In this document: positions 51,559-62,754 of the stretch, one piece after another
Layout of the letters: each line of letters begins with the position of its first letter
How positions within the stretch are numbered: the first letter of the stretch is position 1
From: Tepidicaulis marinus
GTDB lineage: Bacteria > Pseudomonadota > Alphaproteobacteria > Parvibaculales > Parvibaculaceae
Length of the DNA stretch: 64,000 nt
Reading direction: 5' to 3'
Assembly: GCF_000739695.1 (NCBI RefSeq)
Contig: NZ_BBIO01000013.1
Location: 1-64,000 of the forward strand
Translations under genes and position numbers: made by a program
Notes under the pieces: model-generated
Told to the model about the DNA's origin: nothing
What the model saw: the letters and a program-made list of their open reading frames with translations, nothing else
Databases searched by the model: none

Positions 51559-53625
51559 TTACCGGCTCTCCCGCCACCAGGCGAAAAGCAGAAGTCCGAG
51601 CATGGCAATGGCTGCGAGCAGGCCGCTTAAAAGCGGCACGTCCGTCACCGCGCGCAGGATGTATGTTTCGTTGCGGCGGAAGCCCATCCAGTCGCTTCCC
51701 TGCGTGTCGCGCCCGGCGCGCACGCGGCGTACTTGCGGGGGCTCGTTTTCCGGCAGGATGAGATTAAAGACGCCGCCGCCCGATGCTTCGCTCAAGGGGC
51801 GCAGTTTTTCATCGCTGGTGACGACCTCGGCATATTCTTTCGGATTGGCGGGCCCAAGGGCGGTGAGCGCGGTCAGCCCGCCTTGCTCGATCCGGTAAAG
51901 GCCGATTTCATCGGTCTCGAGCGCGGCGCTGAAAAGCCCGGGCTTTTCCTCCTTCAAGGTGACTTGTTCGCGGGCGCCGGAGGGATAAGTGATTTCGGCG
52001 GGCGGGGTGTTCGTCCCCATGGTGCGCCGATCGATCAGAAGGCGGCCTGCCTTGCCGCTGGCGCTCAGCCGTTCTTCCTCCAAATCGGGTTCTTTCATCA
52101 GCCAGTGGGCGGTGCGGCGCAAAAGCTCCGCCTGCGGGCCGCCGCCTTCAAAGCCGCGTGCCCAGAGCCAGCCCTGATCGGACATGAATTGCGCCACCCG
52201 GCCTTCCCCCACCCGGTCGAGCACGAGAAGCGGCTTGCCTTCCGGTCCGCTCATCAGCATCTCGCCTCTGTCTTGCAGCGTGTCGATCAAGCGGAACCAG
52301 CGCCCCCAGGACGGCGGTGTGCTTTGCCCGCCGGTCAGCTCGGCCGTGACGGGATGTTTACGCCCGGCTTCGGAAAGCTCCGGCTTGAAACCTTCCTCCG
52401 TCACCGTTCCGGAAGGCTGGGCGGGCAAGATGCTTGCAAGCGGCGTGCGGTAAAGGCTGAAGGGGCCTGCGAAAGGCGGGCCTGCCGCCGTCAGCACCGC
52501 CCCGCCTTCGGCCACATATTGGGCGATATTGTCGAAATAGACGATGGGCAGCACGCCGCGCCGGCGGTAGCGGTCGAAGATAATGAGATCGAACTCGTCG
52601 AGCTTCAGCGAAAAAAGCTCGCGCGTCGGAAAGGCGATGAGCGAAAGCTCGTTGATCGGCGTGCCGTCCTGCTTTTCCGGCGGGCGCAAAATGGTGAAGT
52701 GCACGAGATCGACTGCGGGGTCGGCTTTAAGCAGATTGCGCCAGGTGCGTTCCCCTGCATGAGGCTCACCCGAGACGAGCAGCACGCGCAGGCGGTCGCG
52801 AATGCCGCTCGGCGTGGTCACGGCGCGGTTGTTCTGCAGCGTCAACTCGCTTGCATCGCCTGCCGCCTGCAATTCGATGACATTCGTGCCGCCATGGGGC
52901 AGGGCAAGGCTCACCCGCTCGCGCTCGCCGGGCCGCGCAAAGGTCGTGGCGACATCTTCTCCGTCGAGCCGCAGTGTCACGGTGATGGGTTCGTCACCGG
53001 GCGCAGGCCCCGTTTCCTCGATCCGGAAGGCAATGGAGATGGGCTCGCCCACGATGCCGAAGCGCGGCGCTTCCTCGATCACAAGGCGCCGGTCATAAGC
53101 GCCCGGATCGCCGATCGTGACGGTGTGAAGCGGTGCATCGAAGCCGAAAGCTTCAAGACTGCCCGGCACGTCATGGACCTGGCCGTCCGTCAAAAGCACG
53201 ATGCCCGCCACGCGCTCGGCCGGCACATCGGCAAGGGAAGAGGCGATATTGGTGAAAAGCGCCGTGCCGTCGCCGCCCGGCGCGCTGCCCGCATAAATGG
53301 TGCGCACATCGAGATCGGAGAATTTGCCGAGCTCTTGCTGCAATGTCTGGCTTGCAGCTTTGGCCGTTTGAGTGCGCTCTTCAAGGCCCATGCTGGCGCT
53401 GGTATCGATGACGAGAAGCGCGACATCGGGAACGGTTTCCCGCTCTTCCTGGCGCACGGACGGATTGGCAATAAGCGCGAGCAGCAGCGCCATGGCAAGA
53501 ATGCGCCAGATGCCGACCCGCATGCGCCGCCAGATGAAAAGCGCGCTCAGCCCCGCGCAGGCAAGCGCCAGCAGTCCCAGCCAGAGAGGCGGCAGCAGCG
53601 GCGCGAAGGTGAAGGAAAATCCCAT
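51559..53625 (-). CDS. Large membrane-anchored VWA-like protein of a MoxR/DUF58 operon
   Basis: A 688-residue protein. Two helices at the N-terminus (about 1-55) lead into a von Willebrand-like region with the metal-site start DVALLVIDTSASMGLEERTQ. A gatase-1-like segment (AAGPPFAGPFSLYRTPLASI) and a C-terminal helix (VPLLSGLLAAIAMLGLLLFA) follow. It is the last of four clustered genes, nine bases after the DUF4159 gene. Such Bat-like operons are linked with periplasmic stress and envelope integrity; this protein's exact role is unknown. Confidence 0.78.
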   Translation of the reverse strand: MGFSFTFAPLLPPLWLGLLALACAGLSALFIWRRMRVGIWRILAMALLLALIANPSVRQEERETVPDVALLVIDTSASMGLEERTQTAKAASQTLQQELGKFSDLDVRTIYAGSAPGGDGTALFTNIASSLADVPAERVAGIVLLTDGQVHDVPGSLEAFGFDAPLHTVTIGDPGAYDRRLVIEEAPRFGIVGEPISIAFRIEETGPAPGDEPITVTLRLDGEDVATTFARPGERERVSLALPHGGTNVIELQAAGDASELTLQNNRAVTTPSGIRDRLRVLLVSGEPHAGERTWRNLLKADPAVDLVHFTILRPPEKQDGTPINELSLIAFPTRELFSLKLDEFDLIIFDRYRRRGVLPIVYFDNIAQYVAEGGAVLTAAGPPFAGPFSLYRTPLASILPAQPSGTVTEEGFKPELSEAGRKHPVTAELTGGQSTPPSWGRWFRLIDTLQDRGEMLMSGPEGKPLLVLDRVGEGRVAQFMSDQGWLWARGFEGGGPQAELLRRTAHWLMKEPDLEEERLSASGKAGRLLIDRRTMGTNTPPAEITYPSGAREQVTLKEEKPGLFSAALETDEIGLYRIEQGGLTALTALGPANPKEYAEVVTSDEKLRPLSEASGGGVFNLILPENEPPQVRRVRAGRDTQGSDWMGFRRNETYILRAVTDVPLLSGLLAAIAMLGLLLFAWWRESR

Positions 53626-53634
53626 GCGCCGCTC

Positions 53635-56433
53635 CTATTGGCCGAGCCGTTCGAGAAGCGCGGGCACATGCACCTGATCGGCTTTGTAATTGCCGGTCAG
53701 CGCATACATGACGAGATTGACGCCGAAGCGGTAAGCATATTCGCGCTGGCGCTCGCCGCCCGGCGCAACGGGCAGGAGCGGGCGGCCGTTCGGGTCTTCC
53801 GCCCAGGCGCCGGCAAAATCGTTCGAGCCGATGATGATGGCCGAAACCCCGTCATTGGTTTGCGCGCGCCCGCGATTGGCCGCTTCCACCCAGACTTGTC
53901 CGCCGTCCCAGCGGCCGGGAAAGCTCTGCAATAGATAAAAGCTTTTGGTGAGCACATGGTCCGCGGGCACAGGTTCGAGCGGCGGCACATCGAGCTTGGC
54001 AAGCACCTGGCGCAAGGCTTCATTTGCTTCATTGGGCAGGCCCGAAATCGCCCGGTCCTGATCGCGTGTGTCGAACAGGATCATGCCGCCATTTTGCATG
54101 TAGCTGGAAATCTTTGCCGCGGTCGCATCACTGAGCACGTGGGCATCTTGCGCGACCGGCCAATAAAGAAAAGGAAAGAAGGCAAGCTCGTCCTGGTCGA
54201 TATCGACGCCCATAGGCTCGCCGGGCTCGAGCGCCGTGCGTTCGCGCAGGCGTTTGGTCAGCCCTGAGAGCGCGGCATGGGAGAGCCCGTCGAGATCTTT
54301 GTCGCCGGTTTCCACATAAGCCAGATGCGTTTCGCTGGTGGCTTTCAGTGCGTAAGCATCGTCGGCGGCTTTGGCCGGGGCCATGTACCCGGCTGCGAGC
54401 GGCACGCTCAAAAGACCGGCGAGCAAGAGCGCTGCCATACGCGGGCCGCGCGGGCCCCGGTGCTGCGCATTGAGATGACCGGTCAGGTAAAGCGCGGCAA
54501 AGCCGTCCGCGATCAACAGGATGAGCGCCAGGGTGAGGAGCAGGGGACGCAGCGCCTGATGGGCGGCATCGCCAAAACCTTCCTGACGGGTAAGGCCGGT
54601 CAGGGCGGGCAGCGGCGCCAGCATCAGATTTTCATTGCCCAGATTGAGCGCGCGGGCCGCGCCCTGCATGCCGTAAAAGCCCGGCGGGTGCTCGGCGCTT
54701 GGGCGCGTCTTCGTCCATTCGGCAAAGGGAATAGGCGTCACGTAAGGCGGCGGGGAGGTGAAAGTGCCGAAGCCCGTCATGACCTGGCGCGGCATCAAAA
54801 GCCCGCCTTCGGCCCCTTCGCCTTGCGCGGCAACGCCTTGCGCGAGATCGAGAATGCGCTGGAGCATGGAAACGAAAAGGCCGGAAAGCGGCAGGTTCGA
54901 CCAATCCGTATTGGCGGTGATGTGGAAGAGGATGAGCTGCCCCTCGCCCTCGCGCGCGGCGGTAACGAGCGGCGTGCCGTCTTCAAGGCGCGCCCAGGTT
55001 TCGGCAAAGGCAAGATCGCGCGGTTCGGCCAGCACCTGGCGGCTCACCGTGGCATCGCCCGGCAGGTCGAGCCCGGCAAAGGGGCTGCCGTCTTCAAAAG
55101 GCGCAAGGTGCTGCGGCTCGGTCCAGGAAAGCGCGCCGCCGAGGCTGCGCCCGCCGCTGCGCAAGGAAACGGGGATAAGATCATCGCTTTGCGCGGCAAG
55201 ATGCGGCCCTGCAAAGCGCACCAGCGTGCCGCCTTCTTTCACCCAGTTGCGCACGAGCGTTGCGTCGCGCTCGCTGAGCGTGCCGATATCGGCGAGGAAG
55301 AGCACGGAGAGCGGATCGGCGAGCAGTGTTTCGATCTGACTGCGCTCGCCTTCCGGTGCCTCACCCTGGCTTGCTTTTCGGATATCGGCAAAGGGGCGCA
55401 GCGCGCGTTCAAGATAATAGAGATCGGAGAGGAGCGGCTGGTCGGCTTCAAAAGAATTGCCGGAGACAAGCCCTGCGGCGCGGCGCTTCCAGCGCTCATC
55501 GATCAGCACCTTGCTTGCCGCAGAGCGCTCGCCCGAAATCGAGATCGTGTGTACTTCGTTGCGCAGCTCGAGCGGCAGGTCGAGCCGGGCTTTTGTGGCC
55601 GTGGCAAGGCGGGGGAGCTGCCACTCGGCCTCGGCGAGAAGGCGGCCATCTTCGGCCCGCGCTTCCACCCTGCCATCGCGCAGATCCGGCACATCAAGGC
55701 GGCGGATCGTGACTTCCAGCCCCTCCTCGCCTTGCGTGGGCGGGGTGAGGATAAGCGGCACGTCGCTGGCGGCGTTTGTCACGAGTTTGAGCGTGCCGCC
55801 GCCCGCCGTTTCTTCCAAAGCCCCCGCAAAGGCGGCGGCCTCGCCATGATCGAGCCCGTTTGCAAGCCAGACGATATCAATGGCTTCTTGCGGCTTTTCC
55901 ATTTTGCCCAGCCGTTCGGCCAGCGCCAAGCGGGCCGGGCCCAAAGGAAGCGGGCTCAAGGCTTTGAGTTTTGCCAGCGCCTCATCTGCTGCCGTGAAAA
56001 CGGGCGGCTCTGCTTTTACCTGCGGCGAGGTGGCCGCCAGAGCGACGAGCTGATCGGCTCGGCCTGCCCCTTCGATCAGCGCGCGGGCGAAGGTAATGCG
56101 CTTGTCCCAGCTATGAGCGGCGGCCCAGCCATCATCGAGCACGAGAAGGAGCGGGCGGCTGCGGCCGGTATCGCCTGCCGGGCGCCAGACGGGTTCTGCC
56201 AGAGCAAGGATCAGCAGCGTTGCCAAGGCAAGGCGCAGCATCAGCAGCCAAAGCGGAATGCGCGAGGCGGTTTCTTCATCCTGGCGCAGGCCGAAGAGAA
56301 GGCGGAGCGGGGGAAAGGCGACGCGCTGCGGGGCGGGCGGGGTAACGCGCAGCAGCCACCAGATCACCGGCAAAAGCGCAAGGCCTGCAAGCACGAGAGG
56401 TTGAGCGAAACCGATAAGGCCGAGATCGAGCAT
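53635..56433 (-). CDS. DUF4159 domain protein with BatA-like N-terminus
   Basis: A 932-residue inner-membrane protein. Two N-terminal helices (LVLAGLALLPVIWWLLRVTP, LLMLRLALATLLILALAEPV) resemble BatA. A long periplasmic or cytoplasmic middle follows, then a helix near 650 and a C-terminal DUF4159 domain (about 700-932) with ELAFFPFLYWPVAQDAHVLS. It abuts the DUF58 gene with no gap. Together with MoxR, DUF58 and VWA genes it forms one operon. Confidence 0.82.
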   Translation of the reverse strand: MLDLGLIGFAQPLVLAGLALLPVIWWLLRVTPPAPQRVAFPPLRLLFGLRQDEETASRIPLWLLMLRLALATLLILALAEPVWRPAGDTGRSRPLLLVLDDGWAAAHSWDKRITFARALIEGAGRADQLVALAATSPQVKAEPPVFTAADEALAKLKALSPLPLGPARLALAERLGKMEKPQEAIDIVWLANGLDHGEAAAFAGALEETAGGGTLKLVTNAASDVPLILTPPTQGEEGLEVTIRRLDVPDLRDGRVEARAEDGRLLAEAEWQLPRLATATKARLDLPLELRNEVHTISISGERSAASKVLIDERWKRRAAGLVSGNSFEADQPLLSDLYYLERALRPFADIRKASQGEAPEGERSQIETLLADPLSVLFLADIGTLSERDATLVRNWVKEGGTLVRFAGPHLAAQSDDLIPVSLRSGGRSLGGALSWTEPQHLAPFEDGSPFAGLDLPGDATVSRQVLAEPRDLAFAETWARLEDGTPLVTAAREGEGQLILFHITANTDWSNLPLSGLFVSMLQRILDLAQGVAAQGEGAEGGLLMPRQVMTGFGTFTSPPPYVTPIPFAEWTKTRPSAEHPPGFYGMQGAARALNLGNENLMLAPLPALTGLTRQEGFGDAAHQALRPLLLTLALILLIADGFAALYLTGHLNAQHRGPRGPRMAALLLAGLLSVPLAAGYMAPAKAADDAYALKATSETHLAYVETGDKDLDGLSHAALSGLTKRLRERTALEPGEPMGVDIDQDELAFFPFLYWPVAQDAHVLSDATAAKISSYMQNGGMILFDTRDQDRAISGLPNEANEALRQVLAKLDVPPLEPVPADHVLTKSFYLLQSFPGRWDGGQVWVEAANRGRAQTNDGVSAIIIGSNDFAGAWAEDPNGRPLLPVAPGGERQREYAYRFGVNLVMYALTGNYKADQVHVPALLERLGQ

Positions 56434-57423
56434 CTAGCCTCCCTGCCTGGCGGCGGCGGTGCCGCGTCCGGGGGTCCGGTTTATATCGGCAAGCTGACCG
56501 TAAAGGCTGAGAAGGCAGGTTTCCGCCGGCCGGTCGGTGCGGTGAATGGTGAAGTGCCAGCCAAGCCGCCGGGCGATCTGGCGCAAGGCGTCTTGATGTT
56601 CTTCCAAACGGCGGTGATAGGCGCTGCGCAGGCTCTCCGCCTTGCCCACCAAAAGCCGGCGCGGGTCTTCCACGCCAACGAATTCCGTGCGCCCTTCGAA
56701 GGGAAGGTCGGCTTCGGCCGGATCGATGATCTGCACCATATGTCCGCCAATGCCGCGGTGCGCATAAGGTTGCAGCGCCTTGGCAAGCTTATCGGGCGGG
56801 GAGAGAAAATCGCTGAAGAAAACCATCGCGGCATAAGGCGGCACATGGGCGCCGGGGGGCAGGCTTTCCGGCTGGCTCTCTTCATCTGAAAGATAATGAT
56901 GCGCAAGACGGCGCAGGCCCATCCGGTTGGTGGCGGGGGGAATACCGCTGCCAAGCACCGCGACCCGTTCGCCGCCGCGCACGAGCAGATTGGCCAGCGC
57001 CAGGCTCAGCACGGTGGCGCGGTCTTTCTTGGAAATTTGCGCGAAGGAGGAACGGTAATCCATGGAGGCGGAGGCATCGCGCCAGAGCCAGAGCGTTTCG
57101 GCCGCTTCCCACTCCGTTTCGCGCACATAAAGTTTGCTGGATTTGCCGGATTGGCGCCAATCGATGCGCTGGGCGGCATCGCCCGCGCGGTAGCGGCGGT
57201 ATTGCCAGAAGCTTTCGCCCGATCCAGAGCGCCGCCGCCCATGCACCCCTTGCGCCACGGTATTGGCGACGCGTTCGGCTTCCACGAGAAGCGGCGGCAG
57301 CGCTTCGGCGAGACGCTCGGCTTGCGCGCGCAGACCCGCGCGCGCAGGTGCGGCCTGCGTACTTCGGGCCTTCTCGGCATGGGGGCTTTTAGGGCCGCCG
57401 GAAAGGGGGGCGTCTTCGCTCAT
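56434..57423 (-). CDS. DUF58 domain protein
   Basis: A 329-residue protein with the DUF58 signature GESFWQYRRYRAGDAAQRID followed by WRQSGKSSKLYVRE, and a VWA-like fold after it (LWLWRDASASMDYRSSFAQ). DUF58 proteins are nearly always beside MoxR ATPases, as here (28-base gap). They are thought to be chaperone or metal-insertion partners; the client is unknown. Confidence 0.88.
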   Translation of the reverse strand: MSEDAPLSGGPKSPHAEKARSTQAAPARAGLRAQAERLAEALPPLLVEAERVANTVAQGVHGRRRSGSGESFWQYRRYRAGDAAQRIDWRQSGKSSKLYVRETEWEAAETLWLWRDASASMDYRSSFAQISKKDRATVLSLALANLLVRGGERVAVLGSGIPPATNRMGLRRLAHHYLSDEESQPESLPPGAHVPPYAAMVFFSDFLSPPDKLAKALQPYAHRGIGGHMVQIIDPAEADLPFEGRTEFVGVEDPRRLLVGKAESLRSAYHRRLEEHQDALRQIARRLGWHFTIHRTDRPAETCLLSLYGQLADINRTPGRGTAAARQGG

Positions 57424-57451
57424 CTGGTCTCATCTTTAAAACGGTGCGCGC

Positions 57452-58450
<999 letters not shown>

Positions 58451-58657
58451 TGTCCTACATATATCCTGAAGAGCGTTGCGGTGGATAAGCATGCGCCGGG
58501 GCGCTTATGGGCGAAAAGCCCCAATTTGCTCAGTTTTCGCGGTCTTTATGGCCCGATTATGACGTTGGAGCCCGCCCGCGCCTAGTCAAGCAGGCGTGAG
58601 ATGCCCACGTAAAGCCGTGTAAACGGCTTAAAATGGAAGATAGAGGAGGCAAAACCG

Positions 58658-59320
58658 ATGGCGGAGGCCAAGAGCGGCGAAAAACCTGCCGGTTCTGCCG
58701 GTTTGAGCGGCAATCCCGGCGATGCGCTGAAAGAGATCACCCGCGCGGCGGAAGAAGCCAATAAAGAGACGGGCGGCAAAAAGAAAAAAGGGCTGCCGCC
58801 GGTTCACCTGTGGAACCCGCCTTATTGCGGCGAGCTCGACATCCGAATCAAGCGCGACGGCAGCTGGCACTATCTGGGCACGCCCATCGGGCGGGAACGG
58901 CTGGTGCGGCTTTTCTCGACGGTTTTGCGCCGCGATGATGACGGCAAATACTATCTCGTCACGCCGGTGGAAAAGATCGGCATCACGGTGGATGACGCGC
59001 CTTTCGTCGCCGTGGCGATGCAGGTGGAAGGGGAGGGCAAAGACCAGCGCCTGACCTTCACCACCAATGTGGGCGATGAAACGGAAGCCGGTCCCGAGCA
59101 CCCGATGCGCTTTGTCATCGACAAGGAAAGCGGCGAGCCCGCGCCTTATGTGCATGTGCGCGCCGATCTTGAAGCGCTGATCAACCGCGCGGTCTTTTAC
59201 GATCTTGTGGAGATCGGCACGGAAGAGGACTGGGAAGGCGAGCGCTGGTTCGGGGTGTGGAGCGGCGGCACGTTTTTCCCCATCGCCCTTGCCGCGGATG
59301 TGACCGGTCCTGCCCAATGA
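58658..59320 (+). CDS. DUF1285 family protein
   Basis: A 220-residue soluble protein with a disordered N-terminus of about 45 residues, then the DUF1285 core: [40 protein letters not shown] and [19 protein letters not shown]. Function is unknown. A GAGGAGG site precedes the ATG, and a small inverted repeat (AAGCCG-N6-CGGCTT, 58612-58629) lies in the leader. Its stop overlaps the next gene's start (ATGA). Confidence 0.87.
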   Translation: MAEAKSGEKPAGSAGLSGNPGDALKEITRAAEEANKETGGKKKKGLPPVHLWNPPYCGELDIRIKRDGSWHYLGTPIGRERLVRLFSTVLRRDDDGKYYLVTPVEKIGITVDDAPFVAVAMQVEGEGKDQRLTFTTNVGDETEAGPEHPMRFVIDKESGEPAPYVHVRADLEALINRAVFYDLVEIGTEEDWEGERWFGVWSGGTFFPIALAADVTGPAQ

Positions 59321-59949
59321 ACGCTTACCGGGAAAAGATCCTCGGCGCGATCGACCGGGACATGCCGCCTGCCGACATCGTGCTGAACGGCGTGAAGACA
59401 CGCGGCGATCACGATCTCAATCCGGATGAATGGGTGGAGCCTTCCGAGCGCAAGAGCTTGCGCCTTGCCGCCGTGCTTGTGCCGCTTATCGAGCGGGGAG
59501 AGGGCGTCTTCGTGCTGCTCACCCGGCGCGCGGATCATCTCAATTCCCATTCCGGCCAGGTCGCCTTTCCGGGCGGCAAGGTGGAAGAAGGGGAGACCGC
59601 GGCGCAAGCGGCGCTGCGCGAGGCGGAAGAAGAAGTCGGCCTCGATCCCTCGCTTGTGGAAATCGCAGGCTTCCTCGATCCTTATGAAACGGGCACGGGC
59701 TTCCGGATTCTTCCTGTTGTCGGCTTCGTCAAACCCGATTTCACGCTGAAGATCGATCCCAACGAGGTGGCGGAAGCTTTCGAGGTGCCCTTGTCTTTTC
59801 TCATGAACCCTGATCACCATGAACGCCATAGCATCATGTGGCGGGGCAAACGGCGGGCTTATTACGCCATGCCTTATGAGGGCCATTACATTTGGGGGGC
59901 GACGGCGGGAATGCTGAAAAACATGTATGACAGGGTGTACGCGCCATGA
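59317..59949 (+). CDS. CoA pyrophosphatase-type Nudix hydrolase
   Basis: A 210-residue hydrolase that cleaves CoA or related nucleotides. The Nudix box is [20 protein letters not shown] followed by EVGL, preceded by [20 protein letters not shown], which is characteristic of the CoA/NUDT7-8 group. The start at 59317 overlaps the DUF1285 stop by four bases, and it in turn overlaps the small membrane-protein gene by four bases. Confidence 0.9.
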   Translation: MNAYREKILGAIDRDMPPADIVLNGVKTRGDHDLNPDEWVEPSERKSLRLAAVLVPLIERGEGVFVLLTRRADHLNSHSGQVAFPGGKVEEGETAAQAALREAEEEVGLDPSLVEIAGFLDPYETGTGFRILPVVGFVKPDFTLKIDPNEVAEAFEVPLSFLMNPDHHERHSIMWRGKRRAYYAMPYEGHYIWGATAGMLKNMYDRVYAP

Positions 59950-60209
59950 GCCGCCTGCTTCTCAACGCCTTTCTCTTCCTGCTGCCCTTCATGCTGTACG
60001 GGCTCTATGTGCTTGCCGCCCGCCGGCTCGGCTGGATGAGCCGGGAGAGCGATCAAGCTCCGCCCCATGCCTGGCTGGTGCTGGCCGGGATCGGGCTCGT
60101 GCTTGCCTCGATCGGGCTTTTCGCGGTCTTCGACGGCTCGGAAGTCGGCAAGGAATATGTGCCTGCACGCCTTGAAAACGGCGAGATCGTGCCGGGCGGT
60201 TTCCGCTAA
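59946..60209 (+). CDS. Small two-helix membrane protein (DUF6111-like)
   Basis: An 87-residue inner-membrane protein with two helices (LNAFLFLLPFMLYGLYVLA, AWLVLAGIGLVLASIGLFAV) and the ending YVPARLENGEIVPGGFR. The length and position after a CoA-pyrophosphatase-type Nudix gene match DUF6111 proteins of other alphaproteobacteria. Its start overlaps the Nudix stop. Function is unknown. Confidence 0.75.
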   Translation: MSRLLLNAFLFLLPFMLYGLYVLAARRLGWMSRESDQAPPHAWLVLAGIGLVLASIGLFAVFDGSEVGKEYVPARLENGEIVPGGFR

Positions 60210-60344
60210 ACTGCCTGCGGCAATTGCGGTCCTTTCGCCCCGCCTTCCAAGGGCTTATATGTTGAAGCAATCAAGGATAAGGCCGCCGGTCTGGGGACGT
60301 TCTAAAGGCATGCTCAGGGTCAGGCGCCGCATAGGAGGTGTGAC

Positions 60345-61592
60345 GTGAGCGAGGCAAGCAAGGGCGAGCTGAAACTGGCAACCTGGATCCGCGACGCGGC
60401 GACGGTGAAGATCATGCAGGCGCTGGGGGAGGGCGAGGCCCGTTTCGTCGGGGGCTGCGTGCGCAATGCGCTTCTGGGCGAGCCCGTTGTCGATATCGAT
60501 ATCGCAACGGCGCTCAAACCTGAGGAAGTGATCGCCCGGTTGAAAAAGGCGGGCGTGCAGGTCATCCCCACCGGGATCGACCATGGCACCGTAACGGCGG
60601 TGACCGATGGGCGGCATTTCGAAATCACCACCTTGCGTGTCGATGTGGAAACGGACGGGCGGCGCGCCGATGTCGCCTTTACCGGCGACTGGCTGGAAGA
60701 TGCCAAGCGCCGCGACTTCACGATGAACGCGCTTTATGCCGATAGCGACGGAACGGTGCACGATCCTTTGGGCGGGCGCGAGGATTTGAAAGCGCGCCGC
60801 GTGCGCTTCATCGGCGATGCCTCTGAGCGCATCAAGGAAGATTATCTGCGCATCCTGCGGTTTTTCCGCTTCCACGCGCAATATGGCAAAGGCGAGCCCG
60901 ATGCCGAAGGGTTGAAAGCCTGCGCCGCGCAAAAGGAAGGCCTTGCCCAGTTGTCGGGCGAGCGGGTGCGCATGGAGCTTTTGAAAATTCTGGGCGCGGA
61001 TAATGCGCCTGCCGCAATTCGCCAGATGGCGGCAAGCGGTATTCTTTCCAAAGTGCTGCCGGAGGCCGAACGCACCGAGCTTCTGGAGCGTGTGGTTGCG
61101 ATCGAAACCGATCAGCTTTTCACTTCCGATCCCATCATGCGGCTCGGCGCGCTGATCGATCTCGACGAAGCGGGCATCCGCAAACTTGCCGAGCGCCTGC
61201 GTCTTTCCAACAAGGAGCGGGACCGTCTGATCCGGATGCATACGGATCAAACGAAGATCGTCTCTTATATGTCGATGCGTGAGATGCGCCGCGCGCTTTA
61301 CTGGATGGGCCCGGAGCTTTTCAAGGACCGCGTCATGCTCGGCTGGGCGGCGGATAAAAAGCTCGCCAATTCCGTGCAATGGCGCGCGCTTCTGGCCATG
61401 GCCGATAGCTGGGAAAAACCGCAGCTGCCGCTGACGGGCCAGATGGTCCGCTCCGCCGGTGTGCCCGACGGGCCGGAAATCGGCCGCGTCATGCGCGAGG
61501 TCGAGGAATGGTGGGTCGATGCGGATTTCATCGAGGATGAGTTTTCGATCATCGAGCGCCTGAAAGCGGTGGTGCAGGCGACGGTTTATTGA
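60345..61592 (+). CDS. CCA tRNA nucleotidyltransferase / poly(A) polymerase family
   Basis: A 415-residue enzyme that adds or repairs the 3' CCA of tRNA. The active-site region is FVGGCVRNALLGEPVVDIDI with the catalytic Asp pair, then RRDFTMNALYAD and DYLRILRFFRFHA. The start is GTG 60345 with AGGAGG seven bases upstream. It ends ten bases before the low-GC gene at 61603. Confidence 0.9.
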   Translation: MSEASKGELKLATWIRDAATVKIMQALGEGEARFVGGCVRNALLGEPVVDIDIATALKPEEVIARLKKAGVQVIPTGIDHGTVTAVTDGRHFEITTLRVDVETDGRRADVAFTGDWLEDAKRRDFTMNALYADSDGTVHDPLGGREDLKARRVRFIGDASERIKEDYLRILRFFRFHAQYGKGEPDAEGLKACAAQKEGLAQLSGERVRMELLKILGADNAPAAIRQMAASGILSKVLPEAERTELLERVVAIETDQLFTSDPIMRLGALIDLDEAGIRKLAERLRLSNKERDRLIRMHTDQTKIVSYMSMREMRRALYWMGPELFKDRVMLGWAADKKLANSVQWRALLAMADSWEKPQLPLTGQMVRSAGVPDGPEIGRVMREVEEWWVDADFIEDEFSIIERLKAVVQATVY

Positions 61593-61602
61593 GGGGTTTA
61601 AT

Positions 61603-62727
61603 ATGCCGAAGCCGCCAAAAGGTGAGGCGTTGAATTTCTTGGTTGATGCGGGTTCTCCTCGGAAAGGACGGAATTTCGTTCTCTCTGATAAGCTTTCCGC
61701 AGAATTGAACAGAAGGGTTCGTTACACGACTGAATTGACACCCGACGAGTATGAGATAGCTAGGAAGTTACTGTCGGCTGCCGTTCGCGATGTCGCCATT
61801 GGGAAAATTATAATTGATCTAAAGCCCGATAAAGTCTGGATGCTTGATTTTTCAGCTAGACGAGATCAACCGGTCGAGATTGAAGTTGCGTGTAAGGGGG
61901 TGACGATATCAGGTGCAAAAAAATTGTCTCGCATCGAATTCATTAATCATTCTGAATACGGAATGGTGGAAGTTCGAAAAAGCGACGTGCGACAGTTTTT
62001 TGTGCGAGAGAATTCCCATTTGAAGCTTGAGATAGAAGAAGCGCATATCGGGTTTCTTTCTTTGGCGGCGAATAGTGTCACTGATTTTAGAGTACGTGGT
62101 GGCTCGATCTTGAATATGTCGATCCCGAACCCGCACGCTGGTTTACCATTCACTGGGTCCGTCTCGTTTCAGTCCGTTTTCTTTCCTAAAAATACAAAAG
62201 TTTATGGACTCTCCGGTGCCCAACCGTATCGCAACATGCGAGCGCATCTTGCTAGTTTGCAGAATGGACCGGGTGTTTCGCTCTTTCACAGCTTGGAAAT
62301 GGCTGTTGAGCGAGAGGAGCTAAGCTATTTTGATGCCATGGTGAGTTGGTTCTATGGTTTTTCTTCGAACTATGGCGCGTCGGCTGGCAGATCTCTTCTA
62401 ATTCTGCTTGGCGTGTGGGCTGCTTCAATCCTTCTCCTGTGTGCCGTGGATGGTGCCGTTATTGCGAATGGCGCATGCGACGATCCGCGCGGTATTCAGC
62501 AAGCCGTTTGCAGCCCGGAGGTCGCTGGCTCTCTGTCCCGCTCAGCGATTTTATCTCTTCAGCCGTTGACACTATTTGGCAATCTATTGGGGGTTGGCCG
62601 GTCGGTAACGATCGTTGCTTCGAATTGGTGGGTTCAGATTTTTCTGGTGTTTGAAGGATTGGTCGCGACAACCTTGCTGGCCTTGAGTGTTTTTGCGCTT
62701 CGCCGGAAGTTCAGACTTTCTGCTTGA
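61603..62727 (+). CDS. Low-GC membrane protein of unknown function, beta-rich N-terminus and two-helix C-terminus
   Basis: A 374-residue protein with clearly lower GC and different codon use from its neighbours. Residues about 65-215 look beta-rich. The C-terminal part holds two or three helices (SLLILLGVWAASILLLCAV, WWVQIFLVFEGLVATTLLAL) and the ending ALRRKFRL. The C-terminal layout (SLFHSLEMAVEREELSYFDA, then WFYGFSSNYGASAGRSLLIL) recalls pentapeptide-repeat-like membrane proteins, but I see no regular pentapeptide repeat. It begins ten bases after the CCA-transferase stop and is followed by palindromic repeats, suggesting insertion by transfer. I cannot assign a function. Confidence 0.72.
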   Translation: MPKPPKGEALNFLVDAGSPRKGRNFVLSDKLSAELNRRVRYTTELTPDEYEIARKLLSAAVRDVAIGKIIIDLKPDKVWMLDFSARRDQPVEIEVACKGVTISGAKKLSRIEFINHSEYGMVEVRKSDVRQFFVRENSHLKLEIEEAHIGFLSLAANSVTDFRVRGGSILNMSIPNPHAGLPFTGSVSFQSVFFPKNTKVYGLSGAQPYRNMRAHLASLQNGPGVSLFHSLEMAVEREELSYFDAMVSWFYGFSSNYGASAGRSLLILLGVWAASILLLCAVDGAVIANGACDDPRGIQQAVCSPEVAGSLSRSAILSLQPLTLFGNLLGVGRSVTIVASNWWVQIFLVFEGLVATTLLALSVFALRRKFRLSA

Positions 62728-62754
62728 ATATAGTTGTTTAGAAAGCAGGCTGCA

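Noticed and set aside
54277-56889. Plus-strand frame of 870 codons over the DUF4159 and DUF58 genes
   Set aside because: It runs antisense to two recognised domain proteins, is Arg/Gly/Ala-rich and has no credible motif.
58612-58629. Inverted repeat AAGCCG-N6-CGGCTT upstream of the DUF1285 gene as a riboswitch or terminator
   Set aside because: The structure is small, isolated and followed by A-rich sequence; no known class fits.
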